NCBI GenBank assembly: GCA_029783825.1 | Contig: JAREIK010002961.1 | Span: 117,918 to 181,917, forward strand | Direction of reading: 5' to 3' | DNA: 64,000 nucleotides | From: Sapria himalayana | Lineage: Eukaryota; Streptophyta; Magnoliopsida; Malpighiales; Rafflesiaceae | Shown: positions 39,758 to 50,310 of the stretch, one piece after another | Layout of the letters: each line of letters begins with the position of its first letter | How positions within the stretch are numbered: position 1 is the first letter of the stretch | Position numbers and translations under genes: made by a program | Notes under the pieces: model-generated | Database searches by the model: none | Told to the model about the DNA's origin: nothing | What the model saw: only the letters and a program-made list of their open reading frames with translations

Positions 39758-41325
39758 ACTTGAGAGAGACTTGTAGGAAATTTCCACTCAAAAAAGAATT
39801 AATAAAAGCTCACAAAGGTAAATACAAGATTATTTTATTTTGTTGAAAGATTATTTTATTTTGTTGGTGAAGGAAAAGAAGAAATTATTTGATAGCATAT
39901 CATCTCATTGTTGTAGAGTTTCATTGACTACCGACACTTGGACTAGCATTCAAAATTTGTCTTATATATGTTTGACTGTTCATTTCATTGATTCTCAATG
40001 GAATATACATAAAAGGCTTTTGAACTTTTGTGTGATTAAAAGTCATTCTGAAGTTAATATTGGGAATGCTATTGAGTTTTGCATGAATGAATGGGGTTTG
40101 AGAAAGTTGATGTTCATTACGGTTGACAATGCATCAAATAATGATGTTGCAGTTGAATAATTGATAAAACGGCTTGCGAAGAAAAGTGTTGTACCTTTGA
40201 AAGGCGAGCATTTTTATAATAGATGTTGTGCTCATATCCTAAAATTAATTGTCAGATATGGCATTGCAGTAGTTGAGGGTGCTATTCAAAAAATTAGAGG
40301 TGTTGTGAAATATGTGAGGTGCTGTCCTAAAAGGTTTGATATGTTTAAGTTATGTGTTGAAGAAGCAAACTTGACATATGGATCTTCATTGTAATTAGAT
40401 TGTCCTACAAGATGGAATTCAACATATTTGATGCTACAAACTGATATAAAATATCAAAAATAATTTGATAAGTTGGACGACAAAGACAAAAGGTTTTTTA
40501 AGGAGTTTTATTCAAACGTTCAAACTGAGAGAGACTGAACAAACGCCAAAATTTTGGCTCATTTCTTGAAAACTTTTTATGAGGTAACTTGTAAATTTTC
40601 TAGCTCATAATATTGTACCTCTAGTGTTTATTTTTCTGAGATTATTCGAATTTTGAAAAAAATTGAGCTTTGTGAAAATTGTAGAGATACAAAGGTGTCT
40701 AAAATGGGTATGAAAATGAGGCATAAATTCAACAAATATTGGGGTTCTCTTCGGCCAACAAATATTATGCTTTTTGTAGCGGTAGTGTTGGATCCTAGAT
40801 ATAAGCTCAAATATCTCAAGGTTAACTACACTTAGGAATATGGAGAGGAATTGGCTAAAAATTTGGTTAAAAAGGTTATAAATTCTTAAAATGAGATGAT
40901 GGATGATTATAAAGATTTAAATGAAGATGAATAAAAAGAAGATTTCTCTTCTATTGTGTTGAATAAAAATGATGATTTCTTTGATGGTAGTGATACTTAT
41001 GTTGATTTTTTTAGTTGAATTGGAGAAAGAACAAGAATTTGCAGCTTTGGAAGAGTTGGATAGATACTTGGAGGACAAACTTCAAAAAAATAGAATTGAT
41101 TTTGATCTTCTAAAGTGGTGGAAGGTAAATGAGGTCAGGTATCCTTCTTTGGCAAATGTAGCAAGGGATGTATTTCCTATCCTAGCATGTACTGTGGCCT
41201 ACGAATCTACATTTAGGACTAGGGGGAGAACTTTAGATAAATTTAGGAGTTCTTTAACACCTATTATAGCCGAAGTTCTCATGTGTCTACAAGATTGGTT
41301 GAGAAGCTCAAACAAACCTATTTAA
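39440..41325 (+). pseudogene. hAT transposase pseudogene (BED finger, RNase H-like fold, hAT dimerisation)
   Basis: Translation gives recognisable hAT parts in three frames. A start at 39440 is followed by stops at 39446 and 39473, then SAVWETHEKL and a BED-type ACIWC (about 39689-39706). A frameshift near 39713 leads to GTSGLWKYLRETC. The frame changes again near 39826, where a stretch of perhaps 150 residues usual in the family seems to be lost. From 39828 come RVSLTTDTWTS and FITVDNASNND, which carry the likely first two catalytic Asp. CPTRWNSTYLML (40401) and VAVVLDPRYKLKYL follow. After a last frameshift near 41016, LDRYLEDKL, FDLLKWW, RYPSLANVARDVFP and AYESTF form the C-terminal hAT region, where the third acidic residue is expected. 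Stops in the central frame: 40158, 40392, 40461, 40536, 40608, 40833, 40887, 40932, 41016. Family identity is firm; function is lost. Confidence 0.92.
39828..39869 (+). repeat. 21-bp-period direct duplication in hAT pseudogene
   Basis: GATTATTTTATTTTGTTG occurs at 39828-39845 and again at 39849-39866. The period of 21 keeps the frame and repeats the residues DYFILL. It lies exactly where the BED-finger segment joins the catalytic segment, so it probably marks the repair joint of an internal deletion. Confidence 0.8.
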
Positions 41326-41328
41326 ATT

Positions 41329-41538
41329 GAAGAATTAAATAGTAATTTTACTTTTACATATTTCACTTTTACTTATTATGTTTGAAGAATCTCAAACAAA
41401 CCTATTGAACTTTATATAATAAATCAGGTTAGTATTTAAATCTTGTAAATTTTAATTTCACTTTTACTTATTTTATTCATTCAATTTAATAAAAATATAG
41501 TCCAATTACAATTTTCAGAGGGGTCACAAGATCCAAAT
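41329..41538 (+). other. AT-rich transposon 3' region between transposase end and right arm
   Basis: About 210 bases follow the transposase stop. CTTTTACTTATT-like motifs occur twice (near 41364 and 41463), and so does CTCAAACAAACCTATT (near 41307 and 41391), showing a small direct duplication across the end of the coding region. No gene or poly(A) signal is convincing. The sequence CAGAGGGGTCACAAGATCC lies just before the right arm begins. Confidence 0.55.
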
Positions 41539-42193
41539 ATTTCCATAAACCCGAAGTACCTTTATAATTTTTGCCAATTATTCTTTCCTACACCATATAC
41601 AAGCTGCCCTACCAGTTTCATTTCCCTCTGAATCAACTAATTTCTCATGAGTTTCCCAAACAGCAGACTTATACTTTTTATGAGCTCGAGGTTCAAATGT
41701 ACCTTGACTTTCTTTTACAATTGGAATTAAAGAACCTACAGTAACAATAGGAGGGTTCGTGAATGGATGATGATTGAATTTACCAGTACTTTGATCATTT
41801 GAGATGTGATCATCTTCAATTTATTGTATTTTTCTTTTACCGCTGGATTATGCCATCTATATTGCCATTAATTAATATGATATACTAAGTATAAATACAA
41901 ATAAATATTACAAATAAGCAAGCTCTACAAAACATACTGTAACACATTCAGCCCACTCATTCGGCCCAACCATAATACCACAACCAATACTCAACAAAAC
42001 GGACTGAGACACATAATAATAATAATTAATCACTCAATTCTCGTCAGAAAAACAAACCAAAAGGCTGGTGGCATCTGGAACATGGTGGAGGCAACCAGAA
42101 GTGCGCCGGACAAGGGTTTGGCCTAACTGAACACAATTGGAACGGCGTGAGGTGGCCTGGAAATCGTCGGAATAGCAATAGGTGCATCAGAAT
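41539..42193 (-). repeat. Right 655-bp inverted-repeat arm of the hAT element
   Basis: This is the reverse complement of 39103-39757. It holds, on the minus strand, a second copy of the transposon upstream region and of the start of the transposase. A transcript crossing the element from either side would carry both arms and could fold into a 655-bp stem with a loop of about 1.78 kb. Confidence 0.92.
41580..41856 (-). pseudogene. Inverted partial copy of the hAT 5' coding exon
   Basis: Reading leftwards from 41856, this repeats the first coding segment of the transposase: the start codon, the same two early TAA stops and the BED-finger segment with ACIWC. The TAA and frameshift after the second cysteine are also identical to the left copy. 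The segment ends when the arm ends at 41539, so no catalytic part follows. It is a duplicated fragment, not an independent gene. Confidence 0.85.
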
Positions 42194-42448
42194 TAGATGG
42201 GCAGTAGCGGAATTGGTGGAATCTTCATGTTATATATATATATATATTATTGGTTCTAGTATCTGTTTTTTAGGACGGGGTGGTTCTCATGATGGATATT
42301 ACTTAAGATCCAGAACTGCCCCAAAAGAAAATATACGTGATAGAATGAGACGGGAAAAGTCAAAGTCAACGGATTTTTCTCAGTCCCGATTCTTTCGGGA
42401 CAAGACTTCGAGTAGGGTCGTGAATCTCCGAGTCCCGTGAGCAGCCAT
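42194..42448. other. Unidentified non-satellite fragment right of the hAT element
   Basis: About 255 bases match neither satellite nor transposon arms and are less AT-rich. They contain a (TA)n run at about 42231-42247 and a perfect hairpin GTCCCGA / TCGGGAC at 42383-42401 (7-bp stem, 5-base loop). A 97-codon frame crosses it, but it starts inside the transposon arm and has no recognisable domain. It could be the original transposon end or a piece of another element. Satellite resumes at TAAATGCATATCAACTTAAA. Confidence 0.5.
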
Positions 42449-44112
42449 ACTAAATGCATATCAACTTAAATCTATAAACTACTAAACTCCGTAATACCTA
42501 AATACATAAACCATTAAACCGCTAAATACTACTTAATAATTAATAAATCTATATTTTATTGCTATTTATTATATTTTTAAATATTTATTTTAATTATTTA
42601 TTAGTATATTTACTTAGAAATATTTATTACAAAATAATTTCGAGTGGGACAAATATAATTAAAATAATTTATAATTTTTCTAAAAAAATATACGCTTATA
42701 AAACAAGTATAAATTTAAAAATTAAAAATTATTATCAAGTAATATAAGTTACTTTAATTTTGAATCAATTTGGGTTTAGTAAATATTTTTTAATTAATAT
42801 CTATCTTAATATTAATAGTTTATAAATTTAATTTTTCATTATTATTATAATATCTATCAATAAAATTATTTATATTAAATTTATATGATATATAATTATT
42901 AATATTATTATAACAAAATATTGTATTAAAATTTCAAAAATGTACATGATATATAATTATAAAGATTATTATAACTAAATATTATATTTACATTTGAAAA
43001 TAATTTAAAAATTATCATATTTTTGAAGGTTATCATCTTTGAAAATGAGATAAAATCACAAAAAAATTTTTTTGTTATTTTATTGTTTATATAAAACCTA
43101 TAAACTACTAAATGCCTAAACGCTTAAATCATTAAACTCCTAAACCCCAAAACCCTTAAATACTTAAACATTTAAACCATCTTTAAAGGTTTAAGTATTT
43201 ATAAATAATATATAAATATTTATCAATAATAATAGTTTATTAATTTATTTTTTGATCATTGTTATATTTATATTTATATTATAGTTTATTAATATCTATC
43301 AATAAAATTGTTTATTTTTAATTTACATAATATATAATTATTAAGTTTATTATAACTAAATATTGTATTCACATTTGAAAACAATTTAAAAATTATTATA
43401 TTTATAAAGGTTACCTTCAAAATTGATAAAAAAATTGAAAAATAATTTTTTTGTATTTCATTATTTAAATAAAACATATAAACTACTAAATGCCTAAAGA
43501 CTTAAATCACTAAACTCATAAACTCCTAAATACTTAAACCATTAAACTGGTATACCCTAAATAATTAATCATAAATCTCATTTTTATTTGTATTCATTAT
43601 AATTTTAATATTCATTTTAATTATTTATTAGTTTATTTTTATAGAAATATTAATTGTAAAATAAAATTATGAATGAAACAAATATAATTTAAATAATTTA
43701 TCTTCATCAAAAAAATTTATAAGCTTATAAAAAGAATCAAAAATTTAAAAATAAAAAATTATTATTTAGTAATATATTTTACTTTGATTTTGAATCGTTT
43801 TAGGTTTTACAAATATATTTTAATTAATATCTATCTTATTAATAATAGTTATTAATTTATTTTGTGATCAGTATTATAATATCGATCAATAAAATTATTT
43901 ATATTGAATTTACATGATATTTAATTTTTATGATTATTATAAATAAATATTGTATTAACATTGGAAAAAAAATTAAAAATTATAATATTTTGAATGTTTA
44001 TAACATTGAAAAAGATAAAAAATCATAAAAATTAATTTTTTGTTATTTAATTATTTAAATAAATCCTATAAACCACAAAATACATAAATACTTAAATTAC
44101 TAAACTCATAAA
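42449..44112 (+). repeat. Forward satellite: T2, breakpoint, then F-G-H
   Basis: A T2 monomer block (CTCCGTAATACC, near 42490) is followed at about 42943 by an abrupt joint (TTTCAAAAA then TGTACATGATATA). F (43090), G (43470) and H (44075) then follow, leading into X copy D. Elsewhere F is preceded by T1 and T1s, so 42943 is a rearrangement point and the left end of the 42.9-48.6 kb palindrome. No gene is visible. Confidence 0.82.
43157..43202. repeat. F-monomer mini-palindrome (diagnostic rearrangement)
   Basis: TAAATACTTAAAC and its reverse complement GTTTAAGTATTTA flank about 20 bases (ATTTAAACCATCTTTAAAGG-like). The same joint is found at 109-160 and 48325-48372, and in a degraded form near 32955-33000. 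A piece of the 8-bp block was inverted here once. It serves as a tag for the F-G-H-X segment. Confidence 0.75.
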
Positions 44113-45683
44113 CCCTGATACTGCTGCACCACACACACATAGCGACCGACCACAGTACACACATGCACATATTCTTGTTCATTTTGGTGTAGCATTTAGA
44201 GGGGCCAGCAAGTTCTAAAAGTAGCCAGAAGTATGGGCTACCATCTTGTAGAGGGCCCAACTAGCAAGCCAAGATGATAACATTCAGACAGCCGACGAGA
44301 CTGAGCAAAGTGGTCGGGAGTAAACCCAGGAGTAGCTAGGAGTGAGTCCCACTAGCCCTATCAGGCAGCATATAGGGCCTCCCTACTGCCGCCCAATAGG
44401 AGTAGCGGGTAATCCATGATTAATTAGAGAGCCAGCAAAATCCGAAGCATCACCAAGCAGGGCGAGTAAGCAGTGGAGTCCAGACCAGCCACACGGGACT
44501 TAAAGATTCAAACTTGTAGTTTATGTTTGTAGTCTTATTTGTATATTGGACTTTGTATGCACCATGTACTTGTAAAGACGGATCATGACATACTCACGCA
44601 CACTGTGTTTTCTATTCTCTTTGTAGCATGCAATGAGGGCAACTGGACCCATGAGTATCTCTAAGTGGGGCCCACTAATGCATTTTGTAAATACACATTA
44701 GGTGATGTTAAACTCCCTGGAGCAGAAGACCCATCTTTATAGCATTTTATAATTTTACTTGTATTCTAGCTTTGTTGTACGCTTAGATAATTAAACTATG
44801 AGTTGAAACTCATCACACATGCACACCGATGCATGCATATTTTTTGATATTTTGTTGGTGCAACATAAAGCCACTTCTTGGAGCTCAAGGAGGAAGGATT
44901 CTAATCAAAGAGATACTCTTTTGAGGATCATTGGAGAAAAGAATGTGGAATTCAGTGGTGAGAAAGAATTGACAAAGTGCCGTAGATATGGACTTGTGGA
45001 TTTATGGGTATTCAGTTTTACATGTATTCCATTGCATAGCAATGACATAGGCAAACGCCTGATGCTGCATGTCACACACATGCACAATCTTATATTTGCA
45101 TAGTTTTAATATGGTGCACCATTCAAGTTCCTCCAAAAGGCTTGGACAAATCCGAATGGAAAAGACGTAGTGCGCATAATGACTCAATGCCAACTCTGAA
45201 GTCTAGGAAAGCCAGGTGATTATAGTTATATTCGTATGCTTGGAATTATTAGGAATTAGGTTTTTTTATGTATTTTATGCATAAATCATTAAAATGCATA
45301 TGATTTGGTGGGTTGGCCTAAATTAGTCAGCTTTTTAGTCTCTTGTAAGTTTTGTGCTTAAATGATAAATAAAGTGTGTATTTTCCAAAAAAAACAAAAA
45401 AAAATCATAAATCCTAAACTTTAAATCCTAAATCTTAAACCATAAACTATAACCCTAATCCATAAACCCTAAATCTTAAATCTCATGTTTTGCACTATTA
45501 TAATCAAATGACTAAGTGTTAAATTTAAATTGAAATTCCAACTTTTAGGAATGTCACAGATTTATATTTTTGTATATGTAACACAAATTCAAGACTCAAG
45601 TGGTGAGTTAAGGATTCAGTCTCTTACTTGCTTTAGATTATTGTAGCATTAGCAATGGTCATGATTGTATATTTTGTCCCTAG
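44113..45683 (+). mobile_element. Element X, copy D (5' part only)
   Basis: This copy is collinear with copy A from its start to about position 2613 of copy A. It includes the AATAAA-like signal near 45368, the A-rich tract at about 45386-45405 and the telomere-like block. It then joins copy E head-on within CCTAG at 45679-45683. The rest of module 3 is missing. Short frames open here are not conserved between copies. Confidence 0.75.
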
Positions 45684-47413
45684 TGCAATGACTTTGCAAT
45701 ATAAAGATAAAATGCACAAGCTATGGTCATATCCAATAGTGTGACCCAGTATTATAATGATTAAATATGTATTCATGATCATTCTTAGTGCCATAACAAT
45801 ATGTTCAACAGAGAGACACAAGTTATACCATATTCTCGATATGATTTTGTGATCTATAGACAGAATATATAATCATGACCTTTGTTAATGCTACAATAAT
45901 CTAAAGCAAGAAAGAGACTAAATCCATAACTCACCCCTTGAGTCATGACTTTGTGTTACATATACAAAAAGATAAATCTGTGACATTCCTAAAAGTTGAG
46001 AATTTCAATTTAAATTTAACACTTAGCCATTTGATTATAAAAGTGCAAGACATGAGATTTAGGATTTAGAGTTTTTGGGTTAGGGTTATAGTTTAAGGTT
46101 TAAGGTTTAGGATTTAAAGTGAAGGGTTTATGGTTTTTTTTGGAAAATAAAGACTTTATTTATCATTTAGGCACACAACTTACAAGAGACTAAAAAGCTT
46201 ACTAATTTAGGCCAGCCCACCAAATCTTATGCACCTTAATGATTCTATGCATAAAATACATAAAAAAACATAATGCCTAATAATTCCTAGCGTACAAATA
46301 CAACTAAAATCACCTGGCATTCCTGGACTTTAGAGTTGGCATTTAGTCATTATGCGCACTGCATCCTTTCCATTCGGAATTTTACAAGCCTTTTGGAGGA
46401 ACATTAATGATGCACCATATTAAAACTATGCAAATATAAGATTGTGCATGTGTGTGACATGCAGCATCAAGCGTTTGCCTATGTCATTGCTATGCAATGG
46501 AATACATGTAAAACTAAATACCCATAAATCCACAAGTCCATATCTACTGCACTATGTCAATTCATTCTCACATCTGAATTCCACCTTCTTTTGCTCCAAT
46601 GATCCTCAAAAAAGTATCTCTTGGGTTAGAATGCTTCCTCCTCGAGCTCCAAAAAGTGGCTGTATGTTGCACCGACAAAATATCAAAAAATATGCATGCA
46701 TCGGTGTGCATGTGTGATGAAGTCCATCTCATAGTCTAATTATCTACGCGTACAACCAAGCTAGAATATAAGTAAAATTACAAAATGCTATAAAGATTGG
46801 TCATCTGCTCCCGGGGGTGTAGCATCGCCTAATGTGTATTTACAATATGCTTAGTGGGCCCCACTTAGAGATACTCATGGGTCTAGTTGCCCTCAATCCA
46901 TGCTACATAGAGAATAGACAAGATTGTGTGTGTGAGTATGTCATGATCCATCTCTACAAGTACATGGTGCATACAAAGTCCAAAATACAAATAAGACTAC
47001 AGACATAAACTACAAGTTTGAATCTTTAGCTCTCGTGTGGCTGGTCTGGACTCCATTGCTTATTGGCCCTACTTGGTGATGCTTCGAATTTTTCCAGCTC
47101 TCCAATTAATCATGGATTACCCGCTACTCCTGTTAGGCGACGGTTGGGTTTCCCTCTATGCTGCCTGATAGGGCTAGTGAGACCCACTCCTAGCTACTCC
47201 TTGGTTTACTCCTAATGACTTTGCTAGGTCTCGTCAATTGTCTGAATGTTATCATCCTGGCTTGCAAGTGGGGCCCTCTACAAGCTGGTGGCTCATACTT
47301 TGGGCTAGTTCCAGAACTTGCTGGCCCCTCTAAAAGCTACAACAAAATGGGCAAGAATATGTGCACGTGTGTACTGTGGTCCGTCACTATAGTTTGTGGT
47401 GTAGCAGTATCAT
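45684..47413 (-). mobile_element. Element X, copy E (reverse, truncated)
   Basis: This is the reverse complement of X from about position 2800 of copy A back to its first base, ending at GTAGCAGTATCA before satellite. It includes the 105-bp repeats, the telomere-like block (near 46050-46135) and the whole of module 1. A 91-codon + strand frame (46442-46717) matches an open frame of the same length in copy C. The two differ at many residues, and copies A and D are interrupted, so no gene is called. Confidence 0.75.
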
Positions 47414-50254
47414 AGTTTAGGAGTTTAGTAATTTAAGTATTAATGTATTCTGTGGTTTATAGGTTTTATTTAAATAATTAAATAAAAAAAATTATTTTTA
47501 TGATTTTTTCTCAATTTCAAGGTTATAACCATTGAAAATATTATAATTTTTAAATTTTTTTTCAAATGTTAATACAATATTTAATTATAATAATCATTAA
47601 AATTAAATATCACGTAAATTTAAAATAAATAATTTTATTGATCGATATTATAATACTGATCATGAGATAGATTAATAAACTAATATTAATAAGATAGATA
47701 TTAATTATTACATATTTTCCAAAACCTAAAACAATTCAAAATCAAAGTAAAATATATTACTAAATAATGATTTTTTATTTTTAAATTTTTGATTCTTTTT
47801 ATAAGCTTATAAATTTTTTTGATGAACATAAATTATTTAAATTATATTTGTCTCATTCATAATTTTAATTTGCAATTAATATTTATATAAAAACAAACTA
47901 ATAAATAATTAAAATGAATATTGAAATTATAATGAATACAAATAAAAATGAGATTTATGATTAATTATTTAGGGTATACTCATTTAATGGTTTATGTATT
48001 TAAGAGTTTAGGAGTTTAGTGATTTAAGTGTTTAGGCATTTAGAAGTTTATATGTTTTATTTAAATAATGAAATAACAAAAAAAATTATTTGTCAAATAT
48101 TTTATCAATTTGGAATTTTATAACCTTTATAAATATAATAATATTTAAATTTTTTTCAAATGTGAATACAATATTTAGTTATAATAAACTTAATAATTAT
48201 ATATCATGTAAATTAATAAATAAACAATTTTATTGATAGATATTAATAAACTAAGTATAAATATAAATATAATAATGATAAAAAAATAAATTAATAAACT
48301 ATTATTTATTGATAGATATTTATATATTATTTTTAAATACTTAAACCTTTAAAGATGGTTAAATTGTTTAAGTATTTAAGGGTTTTGGGGTTTTGGGGTA
48401 TAAGAGTTTAAAGATTTAAGCATTTAGGCATTTAGTAGTTGATAGGTTTTTATATAAACAGTAAAATAACAAAAAATTTATTTTTGTACTTTTATCTCAT
48501 TTTCAAAGATGATAACCTTTAAAAATATAATAATTTTTAAATTATTTTCAAATATAAATATAATATTTAGTTATAATAATCTTAATAATTATATAGCATG
48601 TAAATTGAAAATAAACAATTTTATTGATAAATATTCTAATAATGATCAAAAAAAAAAAATTAATAATCTATTATTAATATGATACATATCAATTAAAATA
48701 TAATTACAAAACCTAAAATGATTCAGAAGCAATGGAAAATATATTACTATATAATAATTTTTTGTATTGAAAATTTTTTTTCTTTTAAAAAGTTTATCTA
48801 TAATTTTTTGTTGAAAAATAATTTACATAAATTATTTTTGTCCTCCTCAATTTATTGTGAAATTAATATTTATATATAAATAATCAAATAAATAATTAAA
48901 TTGAATATTTAAAATTATAATGAAAAAATGAGATTCATTATTTTTTATTTAGGGATACTGTTTTAATTTAAATTAGATATGTCTCACTAATAATTTATTT
49001 TGTATATAATATTTCTTTAAAAATAAACTGATAAATAATTAATATAAAAATTTAAAATTATACTGAATAAAAATTAAAATGAAATTTAATAATTATTATT
49101 AATGTTTACCAGTTTAGTGGTTTAAGTATTTAAAGGTTTTGTCATTTAAGAGAATAGTCATTTATGTTTTTAGGCATTTAGTGTTTTATAGGTTTTATTT
49201 AAACAATAAAATAATAAAAAAAATTTGTAATTTTTTTTTCATTTTCATAGGTTATAACCATTGAAAATATAATAATATTTAAAATTTTTTGAAATGTGAA
49301 TACAATATTTAGTAATTTTAATATTAATAATTATATATCATATAATATCAATATAAACAATTTTATTGATAGATAATATATTAATGATCAAAAATTAAAT
49401 TAATAAACTATTAATAATAAGATAGATATTAATTAAAAAAATTTACAATACCCAAATCAATTCAAGATTAAACTATAATATATTACTGTATAATAATTTT
49501 TAATTTTTAAATTTTTACTTCTTTTATAAGCATATATATATATATTTTGATTAAAAATAAATTATTTAAAATATATTTGTCGCACTCATAATTTATTTTG
49601 TAATAAATATTTTATAAAAATAAACTAATAAATAATTAAAATCAATATTTAAAATTATAATAAATAAAATAAAAATTAGATTTATTAATTATTATGTAGT
49701 ATATAGTGGTTTAATGGTTTATGTATTTTGGAGTTTACTGATTTACCTATATATGCATTTAGTGCTTTATATCTTTTATTTAAAAAATAAAATAACGAAA
49801 AATTTATTTTCGTTATTTTTTGATATTTTCAAAGGTTATATCCTTTAAAAATACAATAAATTTTAAATTTTTTTCTAAAGTGAATACAATCTTTAGTTTT
49901 AATAATCATTATATTTATATATCATATAAATTCAATATAAACAATTTTATTGATAAATATTCTAATAATGATCAAAAAATAAATTAATAATCTATTATTA
50001 ATAAGAAAGATATCAATTAAAATATAATTACAAAACCTAAAATGATTCAGAAGCATAGCAAAATATATTACTATATAATAATTTTTTGATTTGAATTTTT
50101 TTATTCTTTTAAAAAGTTTATGTATATTTTTTTGATGAAAAATAATTTATATAAGTTATATTTGTCTAACTCATAATTTATTCTGTTATTAATATATTTA
50201 TAAAAATAAACAAATAAATAATTAAAATGAATATTTAAAATTATAATGAAAAAA

Positions 50255-50310
50255 AATGAGATTTATTATTTATTATTTACTATTTATTATTTATTATTTA
50301 TTATTTAGGG
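50255..50310. repeat. Expanded TTTATTA heptamer run in satellite block
   Basis: The end of the 8-bp block is normally followed by one or two ATTATTT heptamers next to TTAGGG-like sequence. Here there are about six, one of them changed to ACTATTT, ending in ATTTAGGG. A three-unit version occurs near 60840-60865. This is a local slippage expansion. Confidence 0.75.

Larger units (their letters stand above)
39081..42193 (+). mobile_element. Decayed hAT-superfamily DNA transposon with long inverted ends
   Basis: A hAT element interrupts an M-type satellite monomer. It comprises a left arm (39103-39757), a transposase body, about 210 bp of AT-rich 3' sequence (41329-41538), and a right arm (41539-42193) that is the reverse complement of the left arm. 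Outside the left arm, 39081-39102 carries a second copy of CCTATTGCTATTC (39094-39106, again at 39114-39126). I could not find canonical short hAT terminal inverted repeats or an 8-bp target duplication, and satellite on the two sides is not contiguous. The original ends have therefore probably been rearranged. The element cannot encode a functional transposase. Confidence 0.85.
42943..48605. repeat. Large inverted duplication (~2.7-kb arms) centred on X copies D and E
   Basis: The left arm is about 42943-45680 (F, G, H, X copy D) and the right arm about 45855-48605 (X copy E, H, G, F in reverse). They are separated by about 170 bases present only in copy E. The arms are recognisably the same throughout but have diverged by scattered substitutions and small indels, clearly more than the hAT arms. 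It is therefore an older fold-back duplication. Confidence 0.82.

Noticed and set aside
42147..42440. 97-codon frame across the right hAT arm and the orphan fragment
   Set aside because: It begins in the antisense of the transposon upstream region and crosses a (TA)n run; no motif is present.
46442..46717. 91-codon frame in X copy E, also open in copy C (34602-34877, minus)
   Set aside because: The length is the same, but many residues differ between the two and copies A and D are interrupted. This fits drift of a non-coding repeat better than a conserved gene.
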